DNA of 64,000 nucleotides. It comes from Pyxidicoccus trucidator (lineage in GTDB: Bacteria; Myxococcota; Myxococcia; Myxococcales; Myxococcaceae). Shown piece after piece: positions 1 through 9,064 of the stretch. Within the stretch, counting starts at the first letter, position 1; each line of letters opens with the position of its first letter. Below the pieces are notes generated by a model that was not told the DNA's origin, did not search any database, and saw only the letters and a program-made list of their open reading frames with translations. The stretch covers positions 496,001-560,000 of the forward strand of contig NZ_JAAIXZ010000002.1 in NCBI RefSeq assembly GCF_010894435.1, written 5' to 3'. A program made the translations under genes and the position numbers.

Positions 1-1096
1 ATGGGTCCTCTGGCGGCATCGCGAAGTTGGAGAACTCCTTGTCGCGAACGGTGACGTACTGCTCCCAGCTTTGCAGTTCCTTGAAACGCCAGATGGCGTC
101 CTGCGCGACGTGGACTCTCCAGCCGCTGTCTTCGAGGAGCCCGGCGTCTCCCGAACCCCAGGGCTGGTGTTCGAGCATTCGGGCCAGGGGCAGCACCTTT
201 TCGACGGGGCGCTGCATCCGGGCGGCGATCTGCTCGATGGTGAAGCTCGTCCCCGGTCCAGGGGCGGCGTCGAACCAGAGCTCCGCCACGGTTCGGACGA
301 AGCGGACCGCCAGGGCAAGGCCCTCTTCATCCTCCACGAATGGCAGCGCATGTGCCGCCAGGATGATTCGGCGGGGCTGCTTGTAGCCACCGCGGGACTC
401 GCGGATGAAGGCAGGGGTCAGCTCATCCACGAGGCTGGGAATGAAACCCAGCGTGCCTCGGTGCTGGAGGGTGAAGGGGACCAGCCTGGGCCACGTGCCC
501 ATCTCGCGGAGCGAGGCGTATACCGTCCGCAGGAGCGCAAGGTGCGGCCCTCGTGGGTTCCGCTTCACCCGGCCGTGATGCACGGGCTGGGAGAGCCGCA
601 GGTAGTCGTCGAGCGACAGCACGTGCTCGTACTTGACGCTCGCCAGGGTGGCTTGAAGATACGAGTTGCTTTCGGGGAGGGTTCCCACCGGTAACAGAAT
701 CCAGCGGGCGAAGCGGGTGAGAAGCCGCGCCGCCCATCTCGCGTGCTCATCGTTCCCCCAGAGCGCCAGGAACTCCGTGCTCGTCACCTGTGCCTCGGGA
801 TTCTTCGAGTCGTCGCCGAGGTCCGGGTGCTCGATGAAGCGCTGGGCGAGCAACCGCATCAGGTCAGGAAGCGGCGCCAGGACAGCCCGTACCTGGGGCA
901 ACATGAGCAACGATTCGAAGGTCGTGCTCACGCTACTGCCGGTGACTGTCAGCCACGAAGTGCTCTCCGCGAGGGTATCGAGCTGTATTCCCTGCTGCTG
1001 GAGCCGGAGTTCCAGCCGCCCTCGCTGGGGCCAGTCGTCACGCTCGCGGACATTCGCCCAGAGGTGTTCCAGAACTGTCGCCTGCTCAGGAGTCAT
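1..1096 (-). CDS. Unrecognised protein, 3' end cut by window edge
   Basis: A continuous minus-strand reading frame runs from an ATG at 1096 to the window edge without a stop, giving at least 365 residues. I read it by translating the reverse complement. The product is soluble with no signal peptide or membrane segment. Its middle is rich in helices and aromatic residues. Near the visible end there is a stretch (FTIEQIAARMQRPVEKVLP) that could be a winged-helix type segment. I do not recognise the family. It is transcribed away from the gene at 1274, with 177 bases between the two starts, so the promoters probably lie there. Its position beside a defence-type island suggests an accessory role, but that is inference only. 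Confidence 0.7.
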   Translation of the reverse strand, partial: MTPEQATVLEHLWANVRERDDWPQRGRLELRLQQQGIQLDTLAESTSWLTVTGSSVSTTFESLLMLPQVRAVLAPLPDLMRLLAQRFIEHPDLGDDSKNPEAQVTSTEFLALWGNDEHARWAARLLTRFARWILLPVGTLPESNSYLQATLASVKYEHVLSLDDYLRLSQPVHHGRVKRNPRGPHLALLRTVYASLREMGTWPRLVPFTLQHRGTLGFIPSLVDELTPAFIRESRGGYKQPRRIILAAHALPFVEDEEGLALAVRFVRTVAELWFDAAPGPGTSFTIEQIAARMQRPVEKVLPLARMLEHQPWGSGDAGLLEDSGWRVHVAQDAIWRFKELQSWEQYVTVRDKEFSNFAMPPEDP

Positions 1097-1273
1097 CGCG
1101 ATGGTCCCCCTCTCTCGAGCTTGGGAGGGACGGAGATTAGCAAGAACATCCAGGCGTGCTTCGAACGCGTGCGCCAGGCGGTCCGCAGGCTCTCGTCCGG
1201 AAAAGGGCGCGGGTGATTTGACATCGCGCCTCGCCCGTTGTGAGGCTGGGCTCCTTTCGAGGGGGAACGCAAG

Positions 1274-2401
1274 ATGGTGCTGATTCTTGTCCTGGCAGCG
1301 GTGGCCGCGGGCGTGGCCGTGTTCGTGATGTCCGGCAACAGGCGCGGTACCAGCGACACGCTCTCACTCGGCGGGAGCGCGTCCTCCATGGCCGACCGTT
1401 CCCCTCCACCGCCCCGGTCCCTGCCGGGCTCGGACGAGGCGGACCCGGCGGAGGCGCTCGCGTGGACCGCGGCCCTGCAGGACACCCGGAGCCCGGCCGT
1501 TCCTTCCGTCAACAGGCCCAGGCTCACCTCGCTGCACATCATCGACAACGTGCATCGGTTCCACTTCGTCGCCACGCTCGGCCGGCGGCTCGTCTTCGTC
1601 TTCCACCCCTATGCGCCCGACAGACTCGTGGGAGTGGAGCAGGGGCTGGACGAGGACGGGAGCAACACGGGGCCGCTCTTCGACCACCTCGCGGAACGCA
1701 CCATCGCGGCCGGCCTGCCTGACCTCCCGACCCGGCGCTCCCAGGACGCCTTCCAGCCCCACACCCTGCACACGCCCTCCATCCACATCCGCGCCCTGTT
1801 CGAGGACGGCAGACGCTGGGCGGACATGTTCGACGCGGAGGCGCTGATGCAGCAGGGGCTTCCGGCGGGTCTCCTGGAGCTCCTGCTGGACATGCGTGCG
1901 CTGGGCATGCAGCTGGTTCCGGAAGGCATCAAGGCGGAGGGAGAACGCGCGCCCTTGCTGCACTTCACTCTCATGGACAAGGCAACCCAGCCCGCCTCTG
2001 GCTTCAACGTCCTCGTGGATACGAAGGAGGTGGCCATGATTTCGGTACCTCCCGAAGGGGGCGGACAGGGCACGACGTACATGATTGCGCAATCGGACAG
2101 CCGGAAGCTGGTCCAGACGCTGTCTGCCCGGCTCGATGGGCTCATCGACCTCTACCGCATCCTCGCGCTGAGCCCCTTCCAGGGCGAGCGGGCGCTGAAG
2201 GAAGAGACGCTCGGGGAGGCGGCCTTCATGGCACGCATGGCCATCGGGGATGGCAAGCAGTTCTGGGCGACAGTGTTCGACCCGGCGGACGTCGCGCGAG
2301 GAGCGCTGCCTCCCATCCTCTCCGCTTTCGCGCGGGACGTGCGCACCCTCGCGGTCGCGACGGCGCTGGCCGGCGCGGCGGAGCAGAAGGCCGCGTCGTA
2401 G
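1274..2401 (+). CDS. Membrane-anchored protein of unknown function
   Basis: The protein has 375 residues. The first 20 residues (MVLILVLAAVAAGVAVFVMS) form one hydrophobic segment, followed by basic residues, so it is either a membrane anchor or an uncleaved signal. A low-complexity Ser/Pro/Asp linker follows to about residue 60, then a soluble mixed alpha/beta region with no motif I recognise. A purine-rich GAGGGGGAACGC stretch sits just before the ATG and supports this start. The gene ends 142 bases before the end of the convergent gene at 2544. A long antisense frame on the minus strand is judged a codon-bias shadow, because the plus-strand product has the hydrophobic start and balanced composition of a real protein. 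Confidence 0.7.
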   Translation: MVLILVLAAVAAGVAVFVMSGNRRGTSDTLSLGGSASSMADRSPPPPRSLPGSDEADPAEALAWTAALQDTRSPAVPSVNRPRLTSLHIIDNVHRFHFVATLGRRLVFVFHPYAPDRLVGVEQGLDEDGSNTGPLFDHLAERTIAAGLPDLPTRRSQDAFQPHTLHTPSIHIRALFEDGRRWADMFDAEALMQQGLPAGLLELLLDMRALGMQLVPEGIKAEGERAPLLHFTLMDKATQPASGFNVLVDTKEVAMISVPPEGGGQGTTYMIAQSDSRKLVQTLSARLDGLIDLYRILALSPFQGERALKEETLGEAAFMARMAIGDGKQFWATVFDPADVARGALPPILSAFARDVRTLAVATALAGAAEQKAAS

Positions 2402-2543
2402 GGAAGGGGAAGGGAGCGCTTCCTCAATCTCAAGGGGGGCCTGCCTCCCAGGCGCGCTTAAACCTGCTCGAACGTCAGTGCGAGGACCAGGAGCGCGTCG
2501 ATGGCGGAAAACGGCAATCATCGTGGCGGAGTGAGCGCGGGGA

Positions 2544-4502
2544 TTAGAGCGTGCTCGTGTCGATGATGATTGTCTTCGCACCGCGTGCCTCTGCCACCTC
2601 CACCATGTCCTCCGTGCCGCCCGGCCCATCCCCCTTCTTGCGATTCCACAAGGCGATGAGCGTTACATTCGTGCTCCCCGCGGCCAGGGCGTTGTGCAGC
2701 TCCCAGAGGTTGTTGCGCTGCCAGATGCCGTAGTCGGGCTTTTCCCGCAACCATCGCGGCAGCTCCTTCGACTCGCCGAGCTCCCGCCTGGGAAGCTTTC
2801 GGTATAGCTGGTTGAAGCGCTCCACCCAATGCGGGCCAGCGGGCTGAACCGACTCCTCGATGAATTGCTCCCTGGGGAGCGCGAGGTAGAGTCGGGTGGG
2901 GATGCCCAACTCCTCGCAGGCTTCGTGGAAGAGGATGTCGCCGCCACTCGCGCCGCCAGCAATCCCGTAGGCAATGCCACCTGGCAACCTCAGCTCGCCC
3001 TCGATTTCTTGACGGAGCCGTTGCCGCGCCGCTCCTTCCCTATCGGGTGGGAAGCGCGGATGCTCGCGTCCAGGCGCGTCGATGACATGCCCCGTGAAGA
3101 GGAGCACACGTCCTGTCTTCGCGGGCCCTTCTGATTTCCTGCTGGCAGGCAGGGCCTCTAGGGCGGCCTTGGCGTTTCCCTCCAGGATTTTCAGTTCCGC
3201 ATAGAGTTCGAGCTGGTCCCTCACGGAGTCCGCGGCGAACTCCGGTGCTGCTGCAAGTGCGCTTGCATAGGTACTGGCGACCCTGGAGGGTTTCTTGGAG
3301 ATCAGGGCGCAGAGGTCGGCCTCGCTGATCCGCCCCCAGACGTCCGTCTTCTGCTCCCGCTTGAGCTGCTTGAGCGTGGCTCCCAGCGAGAGTTCGACCG
3401 CCGCCAGGAGTTTCTCGAGGCGGAGCTTCCGCGAGGACAGCTCGCGTTCCGCCTCGTGCTCATCCTCGAAGCGCTCGGCCCACGTCTCAGGATGGGCCTG
3501 TGCCAGCTCAAGCTGGATGTTCAGCATGGCGCAGGCATTGAGGCCTGAGTAGTAGTGGTTCAGGTCTTCATCGAAGGCCCCCGCGTAGGCCTTGAGTGAC
3601 TCGTCGAGCTGCGGGGAGCGCAAGGCCTGCTGGCGGCGCTTGTCGCTCGGTGCCTGCCGCCATTCCTTCTTCCAGAGGGTCTTGGCACTACGCCCCATCA
3701 GTGCGTACGCCTCGGCTCGGCTGCTCCGGTCCACTCCGTCGCGGCTGAGTGCACGATTCAGCGCCTGCATGGAGCGCGTCAGGTCACCCAGCCGCTGGTA
3801 GATGGTGCCGAGCAGGAGGTTGGCCTGCAGGTCCATCTGATCGAGATTCCTGACGGCCTCCCACATGACACTTGCGCCATCGAAGGCTTTCAAATCGAAC
3901 AGGGCGCGGCCGACCACGCGCAGGCCCTCGCTCTCCCATTCGAACCCATGCACCTCCGACCCGAGCAGCTCGAGGTCGCCCACCTGTTTGTCCGCGACGG
4001 CACGCTCGACTTCCTCGCGGAAGTCAGGCGGCACCGCCAGGAAGTGGGAGCGGTCCTGCGCTTCGAGCCTGGGCAGCGCCTTGAAGGCGGGACTGTCCTG
4101 GACCTCCGAAGCCTTCGTCTGACGGAGTGCCTCGGTCAGCAACGGCAGGCTGTCCGCGAGCCGGGTGTGGTCATAGGCGAAGTAGCGGTCCGTCTGCAGG
4201 TCGAAGGGGAACTTGTCCATGTTGGCGCGCAACATGAACGTCCGCTTGTCGCGTAGTGCATGGCGGATGCCGAGCTCGTAGAAGACGTTGGCGTTGTGGA
4301 TGGAGAGCTCGGCGACGACCAGGTCGGCGGTCAGCAGGCGCTGGAACATGTCCGTGCGGATGTTGCCCGCCCGTAGAATGTCGATGGTCGTCCCGCCGGT
4401 GAAGCCCGCCGCCTTCAGCGCGGGGGCAATCAGGTCCCGCTCGATCAGGTCGAAGTCGATGCCATTCTTCTCACCGAAGGGGCGGATGATGAACGAACGC
4501 AT
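2544..4502 (-). CDS. Deoxyribosyltransferase-like / TPR (TRAFs-binding) / SLOG-like signalling protein
   Basis: A 652-residue protein with three regions. Residues 1-95 resemble nucleoside 2-deoxyribosyltransferase-like domains: FIIRPFGEKNG near the start, then ADLVVAELSIHNANVFYELG, whose Glu is the expected catalytic residue. Residues about 160-420 are helical TPR-like and resemble the TRAFs-binding region (DUF4071) of ASK-type kinases. Residues about 470-560 contain VLLFTGHVID and GGASGGDILFHEACEELGIP, the pattern of a Rossmann-type SLOG/LOG nucleotide-binding domain. The ATG at 4502 shares one base with the patatin stop (TGATG), so the two are translationally coupled; a TTG one codon earlier is less likely. 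Inference: it senses or processes a nucleotide and controls the partner lipase. Domain names are by pattern only. Confidence 0.8.
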   Translation of the reverse strand: MRSFIIRPFGEKNGIDFDLIERDLIAPALKAAGFTGGTTIDILRAGNIRTDMFQRLLTADLVVAELSIHNANVFYELGIRHALRDKRTFMLRANMDKFPFDLQTDRYFAYDHTRLADSLPLLTEALRQTKASEVQDSPAFKALPRLEAQDRSHFLAVPPDFREEVERAVADKQVGDLELLGSEVHGFEWESEGLRVVGRALFDLKAFDGASVMWEAVRNLDQMDLQANLLLGTIYQRLGDLTRSMQALNRALSRDGVDRSSRAEAYALMGRSAKTLWKKEWRQAPSDKRRQQALRSPQLDESLKAYAGAFDEDLNHYYSGLNACAMLNIQLELAQAHPETWAERFEDEHEAERELSSRKLRLEKLLAAVELSLGATLKQLKREQKTDVWGRISEADLCALISKKPSRVASTYASALAAAPEFAADSVRDQLELYAELKILEGNAKAALEALPASRKSEGPAKTGRVLLFTGHVIDAPGREHPRFPPDREGAARQRLRQEIEGELRLPGGIAYGIAGGASGGDILFHEACEELGIPTRLYLALPREQFIEESVQPAGPHWVERFNQLYRKLPRRELGESKELPRWLREKPDYGIWQRNNLWELHNALAAGSTNVTLIALWNRKKGDGPGGTEDMVEVAEARGAKTIIIDTSTL

Positions 4503-5686
4503 CAAGGGCCCCCAGGTCCGACGAAGGTTCCGAAGTGTTCGAGCTTGACCTCCTGCGCCAGCCGTTGACCGATACGGCAGAGGTCGTCGATGGCTGCGAC
4601 CGAGTCCAGCTTCCCGACCTTGCTGGGGTCGATGTCACCGAGCCCCCAGGCATTGAGTGGCTTGCTGGAAAGCTCGACGTTGTAGCGGGCGTAGAGGAAC
4701 TCGCGCCCCAGGTCCTGGGTGAGGGGAATCGCATTCCCGGCTTCGTCGCGCGGAATCAGATCTCCCAGCTCACGATCGATGGGCTCTCCGTAGACGCAGC
4801 GCCCCTGGGTCCGACAGTTGATGTCCTGGTCGACCGAGGCTCCGTACATCAGTGCGGAGGGAAGGGTGGAGAGGTTCGACAGGGCATTCTTGCCCGGCGA
4901 GTAGACGTCGGCATCGAGCTGAGGCGCCGCACCCGTGCCGACGGAGACCACCAGCAGGTTCTTCTCACCCTTTCGCCAGTTCAGGTTGTAGGGCTCCTGG
5001 GTCGCCATGCGCACCAGGAGGAAGGCCGGGTTGTTGTAGGGAGTCAGTCCGCCGTCCATGAAGACGAAGGTCTTCGCCGGGTGGTCCTTGTCCCATTGCA
5101 GCACCTCGGGCGCGAAATAGATGGGGGCGGCGGTGCTGGCTCTGACCAGCTGCCAGAGCGGGATCATGAGGTTGCAGTCAGGACGGGCAGGGTCGTTGTA
5201 CTTCCCATCGGGGTTGCTGCTGATGGGCCACGGCGAATCAGTCGTGACGTTGCGGGCGACGACGAGCAGCAGGCAGCGCAGGTTCTCAGGGAGAAGATTC
5301 GTGTGCTCACCGAATTGCTTCTGCAGTTCTTTCGCCAGGGGCTTCGACTCGTACAGGTTGCGCAGTCGGAACAGGATGAACGACTTGTCGAACATGGCTG
5401 GGCCGGTCTGCTTGTAGAACTCGAGCAGCTCCCGGGCGCTCATGCCCCTCGCCAGCCCCGCGGCGATGATAGCCCCGGTGCTCGTTCCTCCGATGTAGTC
5501 GAAGAAGTCGCACAGGCGGAATGCCGCGCCCGCTCCAGTCGCCTTTGCTAGCAACGCTTCCATCCGGATGAGCACCTCCAGCGTGAGCACGCCGCGAATG
5601 CCACCTCCGTCGAGCGAGAGGATCTTCCTCGGACGCGGTGCACCCCCGAACCTTGCTTCCAGATGGCCCCATCGAGACATTGGCAT
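4502..5686 (-). CDS. Patatin-like phospholipase, probable membrane-damaging effector
   Basis: The product has 394 residues and all patatin hallmarks: the oxyanion loop DGGGIRG (residues 26-32), the nucleophile elbow GGTSTG with Ser69, and the catalytic Asp211 in FMDGGL. Patatins hydrolyse acyl chains from membrane phospholipids, and several bacterial defence systems (for example CBASS CapV) use them as effectors. I chose the ATG at 5686 because GAAAGGAG lies nine bases upstream and the protein then begins just before the oxyanion loop; an in-frame ATG at 5851 would add 55 residues of unconvincing sequence. It is the first gene of a coupled pair with the deoxyribosyltransferase-like/TPR/SLOG-like gene, which is its likely regulator. 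No CD-NTase gene is present nearby. Confidence 0.9.
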   Translation of the reverse strand: MPMSRWGHLEARFGGAPRPRKILSLDGGGIRGVLTLEVLIRMEALLAKATGAGAAFRLCDFFDYIGGTSTGAIIAAGLARGMSARELLEFYKQTGPAMFDKSFILFRLRNLYESKPLAKELQKQFGEHTNLLPENLRCLLLVVARNVTTDSPWPISSNPDGKYNDPARPDCNLMIPLWQLVRASTAAPIYFAPEVLQWDKDHPAKTFVFMDGGLTPYNNPAFLLVRMATQEPYNLNWRKGEKNLLVVSVGTGAAPQLDADVYSPGKNALSNLSTLPSALMYGASVDQDINCRTQGRCVYGEPIDRELGDLIPRDEAGNAIPLTQDLGREFLYARYNVELSSKPLNAWGLGDIDPSKVGKLDSVAAIDDLCRIGQRLAQEVKLEHFGTFVGPGGP

Positions 5687-6116
5687 CGGTTCCTGCTCCT
5701 TTCGGCGCTTCGGCGCAGCGGCTGATTCCAGCAGCCCTCGAACGATGGACCGAACGAGTGGAAATGACAATCGTAGGAGAAGCGACTCTTCAATGTCTGC
5801 GCGCCATTGCACGGACCGCCACGCTGGCTTCCATGGCATCCCCCTACCCATGAGCTGGTCCGGCTGTCCTCCTTCGGAATGGTCACGGTTGGTCAGGACG
5901 GTGAGACGGGCGCGGAGTTGGGATACCCGTGTACCGTGGGCCCATTCATCCCGGCCGCTGTCGCTGGTGAAGACGTTACAGCAGTCCTCGTCAGGAGGGG
6001 GCTGCCATGCGGCGCATGGGCTGGATGATGGAGTCCTTTGTCACCCCCCCGCTTCTCCAGATACGCCGGCCGGTCCAATGGTTATGCTCGGCTCTTCTCT
6101 GTGGGAGGGAGGGTCC
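5687..6116. other. Divergent intergenic region between patatin operon and dynamin-TIR gene
   Basis: This 430-base stretch separates two outward-facing transcription units and should hold both promoters. It contains a good ribosome-binding sequence for each side (GAAAGGAG for the patatin gene, GGGAGGGAGG for the GTPase gene). I could not pick out a convincing -35/-10 pair. Open frames running through it are continuations of the flanking genes and lack supporting features. Confidence 0.5.
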
Positions 6117-8714
6117 ATGGCCGAGCAGTCAGCTGGCAGGGCGGGTTCATTGCAGCTTGAGTTCGTGCAGATGCGGACGCAGGTCGGCGACTTGCTCGAG
6201 CGCTTCGCAAAGGTACTCGAGCGCGAGCGGAAACACGATACCGAGAACCTGCTTCTTCAAGACCTCACCAGAAAGCTCCAACTTGCGCAGCATAAGTGGA
6301 AGGAGCAGACCTTCCAGATTGGAGTGTTGGCTCTGGTGAAGTCCGGGAAGTCGACCTTGATCAACTGCTGGTTGGGCGAGGAGTACCTGCCGGCGTCGAA
6401 CCCACCCGAGACCGCTCGAATCGTGCGTATCCGCCACACAGCGCAGGCAATCCCGGGTCGGCTCTTCGAGGGGGAGCAGGTTGCCGCGGAGGGTTCCTCC
6501 TCCATCAGGGCATACCTGAAGCAACTCAACCAGCAGAGCCGGGAGTTGGATGGACTGCCTCGCAGGGATGAACTTGTCTTGGAGGCTCCGCTGGATGCCT
6601 TGTCCACGCGCGCCATGGACGAGCAGCGGTTCGAGATTCTCGATACGCCAGGGCCCAACGAAGCAGGCACGGATGCCATGCGCACCATGGTCGAGCGTGT
6701 CCTTGGTGACGTGGATGTCATCGTCTACGTACTGGACTACACGAAGCTGAAGTCGACCGACGAGCAGCAACTCTTCAAACTTCTGAGCGACATGCGGCCC
6801 GATCTCCGCAAGCGGTGCTCGGAGCGGCTGTTCTTCGTGATCAACAAAGTCGACCTGCAGAACCGACACGGGCTAACGCCCGAGGAAACCCAGGACTACG
6901 TGGCGAAGCTGTTGCGGCAGCAGTGGCCAGAGCTGGGAGTCGAGGCTTCACGCATTCTCCCTGTCTCCGCCGAGCAAGCCCTGCTCGCTCGTCTTGTCGC
7001 GCGGGGAGCAGCGTCCCCCGAAGGACTGGGAGACTTCCGGAAGATCATGTTCGGGAAGCGTGGGCAGAACACGACCCTTGAGCAGTGCCGCGAGGTCGCA
7101 CCGGAGCTACTCGAGGAGAGTGGGCTCCAGCGCCTGGAGACCGAGATCCTTTCGTTCATCTACCAGCATCGCGGACGGCTCCTGTTGCAGAGAATCCTCG
7201 ATGAGCAGCAGCAGCACCTCACGACCTTCAGCAACATCTTGCGAACGGCTTCTGCCGCGCTCAAGAAGAGTCACACCGACCTGACTCGCCGACTCGAAGG
7301 CCTGAAAGGAGACCTGGCCGAGATCTCGGCCGATCTTCAAGGCGCCCGTAATGAAGCGAAGCAGTTCGAGAAGACCCTTGAGAGGTGGGTCCGGGCGCGG
7401 TTCGACAACTTCAAAGAGACGATCCGGCCGATAATCCAGACCGCATTCGACGAGGCGGCGGACAGGGGCGCCGGGCTCAACCTTCCCAAGCGGTTCAAGC
7501 AACTCCTCCAGGATGTGCGAGCGCTGGTCCTCGGGGTGGCCACCGATCCCGAGGCCGCACGGCAAAAGGCCCTGGAGGTTACCGAACGGCTCCTCCATTT
7601 CATACGGCTTCAATTCAACCTCTTCCAAGATGAACTCAAGCTGGAGGCGCATGAGAAACAGCGCGAGCTCCTGCAAAGGCTCCAGCGGAAGATCGAGCCT
7701 CTGGCCCGGCGCATCGAGCAAAAGGTGGGAGACGCCTTCGACATCTCACTCGTTCCCGTGCCCATCGACCTGCCCATGCTCTCGCTCGATGAGTTTCAGG
7801 AGGAACTGGAGCAGCGTGTCGATTCATTCATCCGTAAGGGATACCAGATCCAGAAATACAAGACCTCACAGCGATACGTCTCCAAACGCGGGGGCTTGTG
7901 CGGAAAGGACGAATACTCGTACCGCGAGGTCGTGCGCCAAAGAGTCCGCGAGGTCCATGCAATCTCCGCGCGAGCCATGCAGGAACTCTGGGATAAGAGT
8001 ATCGACGACATGACCGAGGTGTCGGTGACGACGGCCCGTCGAGTCATCCGGGTCGCCACGGGGCGGACTGTAGGGAAGGCGCAAGAACAGCTCGAGCTGT
8101 ACTCGAAGAGCTTCATCCAGACGATCCAGAGGGAGATTGCGGAGTTCCATGCGGGTGCCGCCGCGCGAGACTCACGCCTGCGGGACGTGGAGGAACACCA
8201 GCAGGAGGTCTCTGCCCTGTTGACCCTTGCGCAGGCATTCTCCCGGGAACTGGGGGCCAGCGCCCCGCTGCCTACCTTCGACACGTTCCTCTGTCACAAC
8301 AGCAGGGACAAACCGGCGGTACGTAACCTGGCGGCAATGCTTCGCTCCCAGGGGCTGTCCGTCTGGCTCGACGAACAGGAACTTCGCCCTGGCTTCTCCT
8401 GGCAGAACCAGTTGGCTCAGCAGCTCAAATCAGCGCGCTCCGTCCTTGTGTGCATCGGAAATCACGGGTTCGGCCCATGGCAGAACATGGAGCAGGCATC
8501 ATTCCTTCAGCAGCATGTCGAAAGAAAGTGTCCCATCATTCCCGTCATCCTTGAGGGTTATGACGGGGTCGCGCAGCAGCCTCCCTTCTTGGACGGCATA
8601 CATGGGGTCGACCTCCGTAAGTCAGAGCCGGACCCAATAGAACATTTGCTCTTCGGCATCACAGGTCGTCGGCCCTGGCTGAGTGAGAGGGGAGGGGGCA
8701 CGGACGAGGTGTGA
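6117..8714 (+). CDS. Dynamin-like GTPase fused to a C-terminal TIR domain
   Basis: The product has 865 residues. The G domain carries VKSGKSTLIN (P-loop Gly77-Lys78-Ser79), DTPG (G3) and INKVD (G4), the layout of bacterial dynamin-like proteins. The P-loop has Ala where the first Gly of GxxxxGKS is usual. Residues about 330-690 are long helical, coiled-coil-rich stalk sequence. From about residue 720 there is a TIR domain: FDTFLCHNSRDK, then GLSVWLDEQELRPG, then GPWQNMEQASF with a Glu at the usual catalytic position. TIR domains of this kind often cleave NAD; dynamins act on membranes. I chose the ATG at 6117 because GGGAGGGAGGG precedes it and upstream frame sequence overlaps the divergent patatin gene. 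Inference: membrane or phage-assembly sensing by the GTPase triggers the TIR domain. Confidence 0.88.
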   Translation: MAEQSAGRAGSLQLEFVQMRTQVGDLLERFAKVLERERKHDTENLLLQDLTRKLQLAQHKWKEQTFQIGVLALVKSGKSTLINCWLGEEYLPASNPPETARIVRIRHTAQAIPGRLFEGEQVAAEGSSSIRAYLKQLNQQSRELDGLPRRDELVLEAPLDALSTRAMDEQRFEILDTPGPNEAGTDAMRTMVERVLGDVDVIVYVLDYTKLKSTDEQQLFKLLSDMRPDLRKRCSERLFFVINKVDLQNRHGLTPEETQDYVAKLLRQQWPELGVEASRILPVSAEQALLARLVARGAASPEGLGDFRKIMFGKRGQNTTLEQCREVAPELLEESGLQRLETEILSFIYQHRGRLLLQRILDEQQQHLTTFSNILRTASAALKKSHTDLTRRLEGLKGDLAEISADLQGARNEAKQFEKTLERWVRARFDNFKETIRPIIQTAFDEAADRGAGLNLPKRFKQLLQDVRALVLGVATDPEAARQKALEVTERLLHFIRLQFNLFQDELKLEAHEKQRELLQRLQRKIEPLARRIEQKVGDAFDISLVPVPIDLPMLSLDEFQEELEQRVDSFIRKGYQIQKYKTSQRYVSKRGGLCGKDEYSYREVVRQRVREVHAISARAMQELWDKSIDDMTEVSVTTARRVIRVATGRTVGKAQEQLELYSKSFIQTIQREIAEFHAGAAARDSRLRDVEEHQQEVSALLTLAQAFSRELGASAPLPTFDTFLCHNSRDKPAVRNLAAMLRSQGLSVWLDEQELRPGFSWQNQLAQQLKSARSVLVCIGNHGFGPWQNMEQASFLQQHVERKCPIIPVILEGYDGVAQQPPFLDGIHGVDLRKSEPDPIEHLLFGITGRRPWLSERGGGTDEV

Positions 8715-9064
8715 GAAGCGCTCCTCTTCGAGGCTTGGGACGTGGTGTGCTCCCCAGGGGGGGCAGTGGGGCGTAGCCGAAGCGGCAAGAGGCGAGCCTT
8801 CCGCATGAGGCAGCGGTGAAGACGGAACGGAAGAAGGCGCGGACGCCGCGACTGGATGGGGTCAGGCTGCTGCGCGGGGCCACCCCAGCAGGCGCGGTGT
8901 TGAGCCCCACGCCTTCACGGTGCCCACAAGCCCGCGTCACGGAGGCGCAGGCGGTCCACTTCCTCCAGGAGGAGGTGGCGGATAGAATTGCCGCGGCAAC
9001 CGGCGGCGCGTAGCCGGTATCGCTTCACAGCGGCCATGAGGCCGGCACGAGAGGGGGACACCTC
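8715..9064. other. Intergenic region without a convincing gene
   Basis: These 350 bases separate the dynamin-TIR gene from the next membrane protein. A 65-codon frame at 8816-9013 has no ribosome-binding site and an unconvincing, Arg/Ala-rich product. I see no hairpin terminator, repeat or RNA gene. The promoter of the 9065 gene probably lies in the last part, ending with GAGAGGGGG before its ATG. Confidence 0.4.

Noticed and set aside
2411..2453. Short inverted repeats between the convergent genes as a transcription terminator.
   Set aside because: The arms are only five to six base pairs with mismatches and no T-run, which is not above expectation in GC-rich DNA.
2544..5686. Interpretation of the patatin operon as a CBASS system.
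   Set aside because: No CD-NTase with GS-x10-DxD motif is encoded nearby. The partner has deoxyribosyltransferase-like and SLOG-like domains instead.
5568..6116. N-terminal extension of the dynamin-TIR frame by up to 183 codons.
   Set aside because: It overlaps the divergent patatin gene and has Ser/Arg-rich composition. A good ribosome-binding site and domain start support the ATG at 6117.
8816..9013. A 65-codon plus-strand frame in the gap after the dynamin-TIR gene.
   Set aside because: No ribosome-binding site and an Arg/Ala/Pro-rich product without features.
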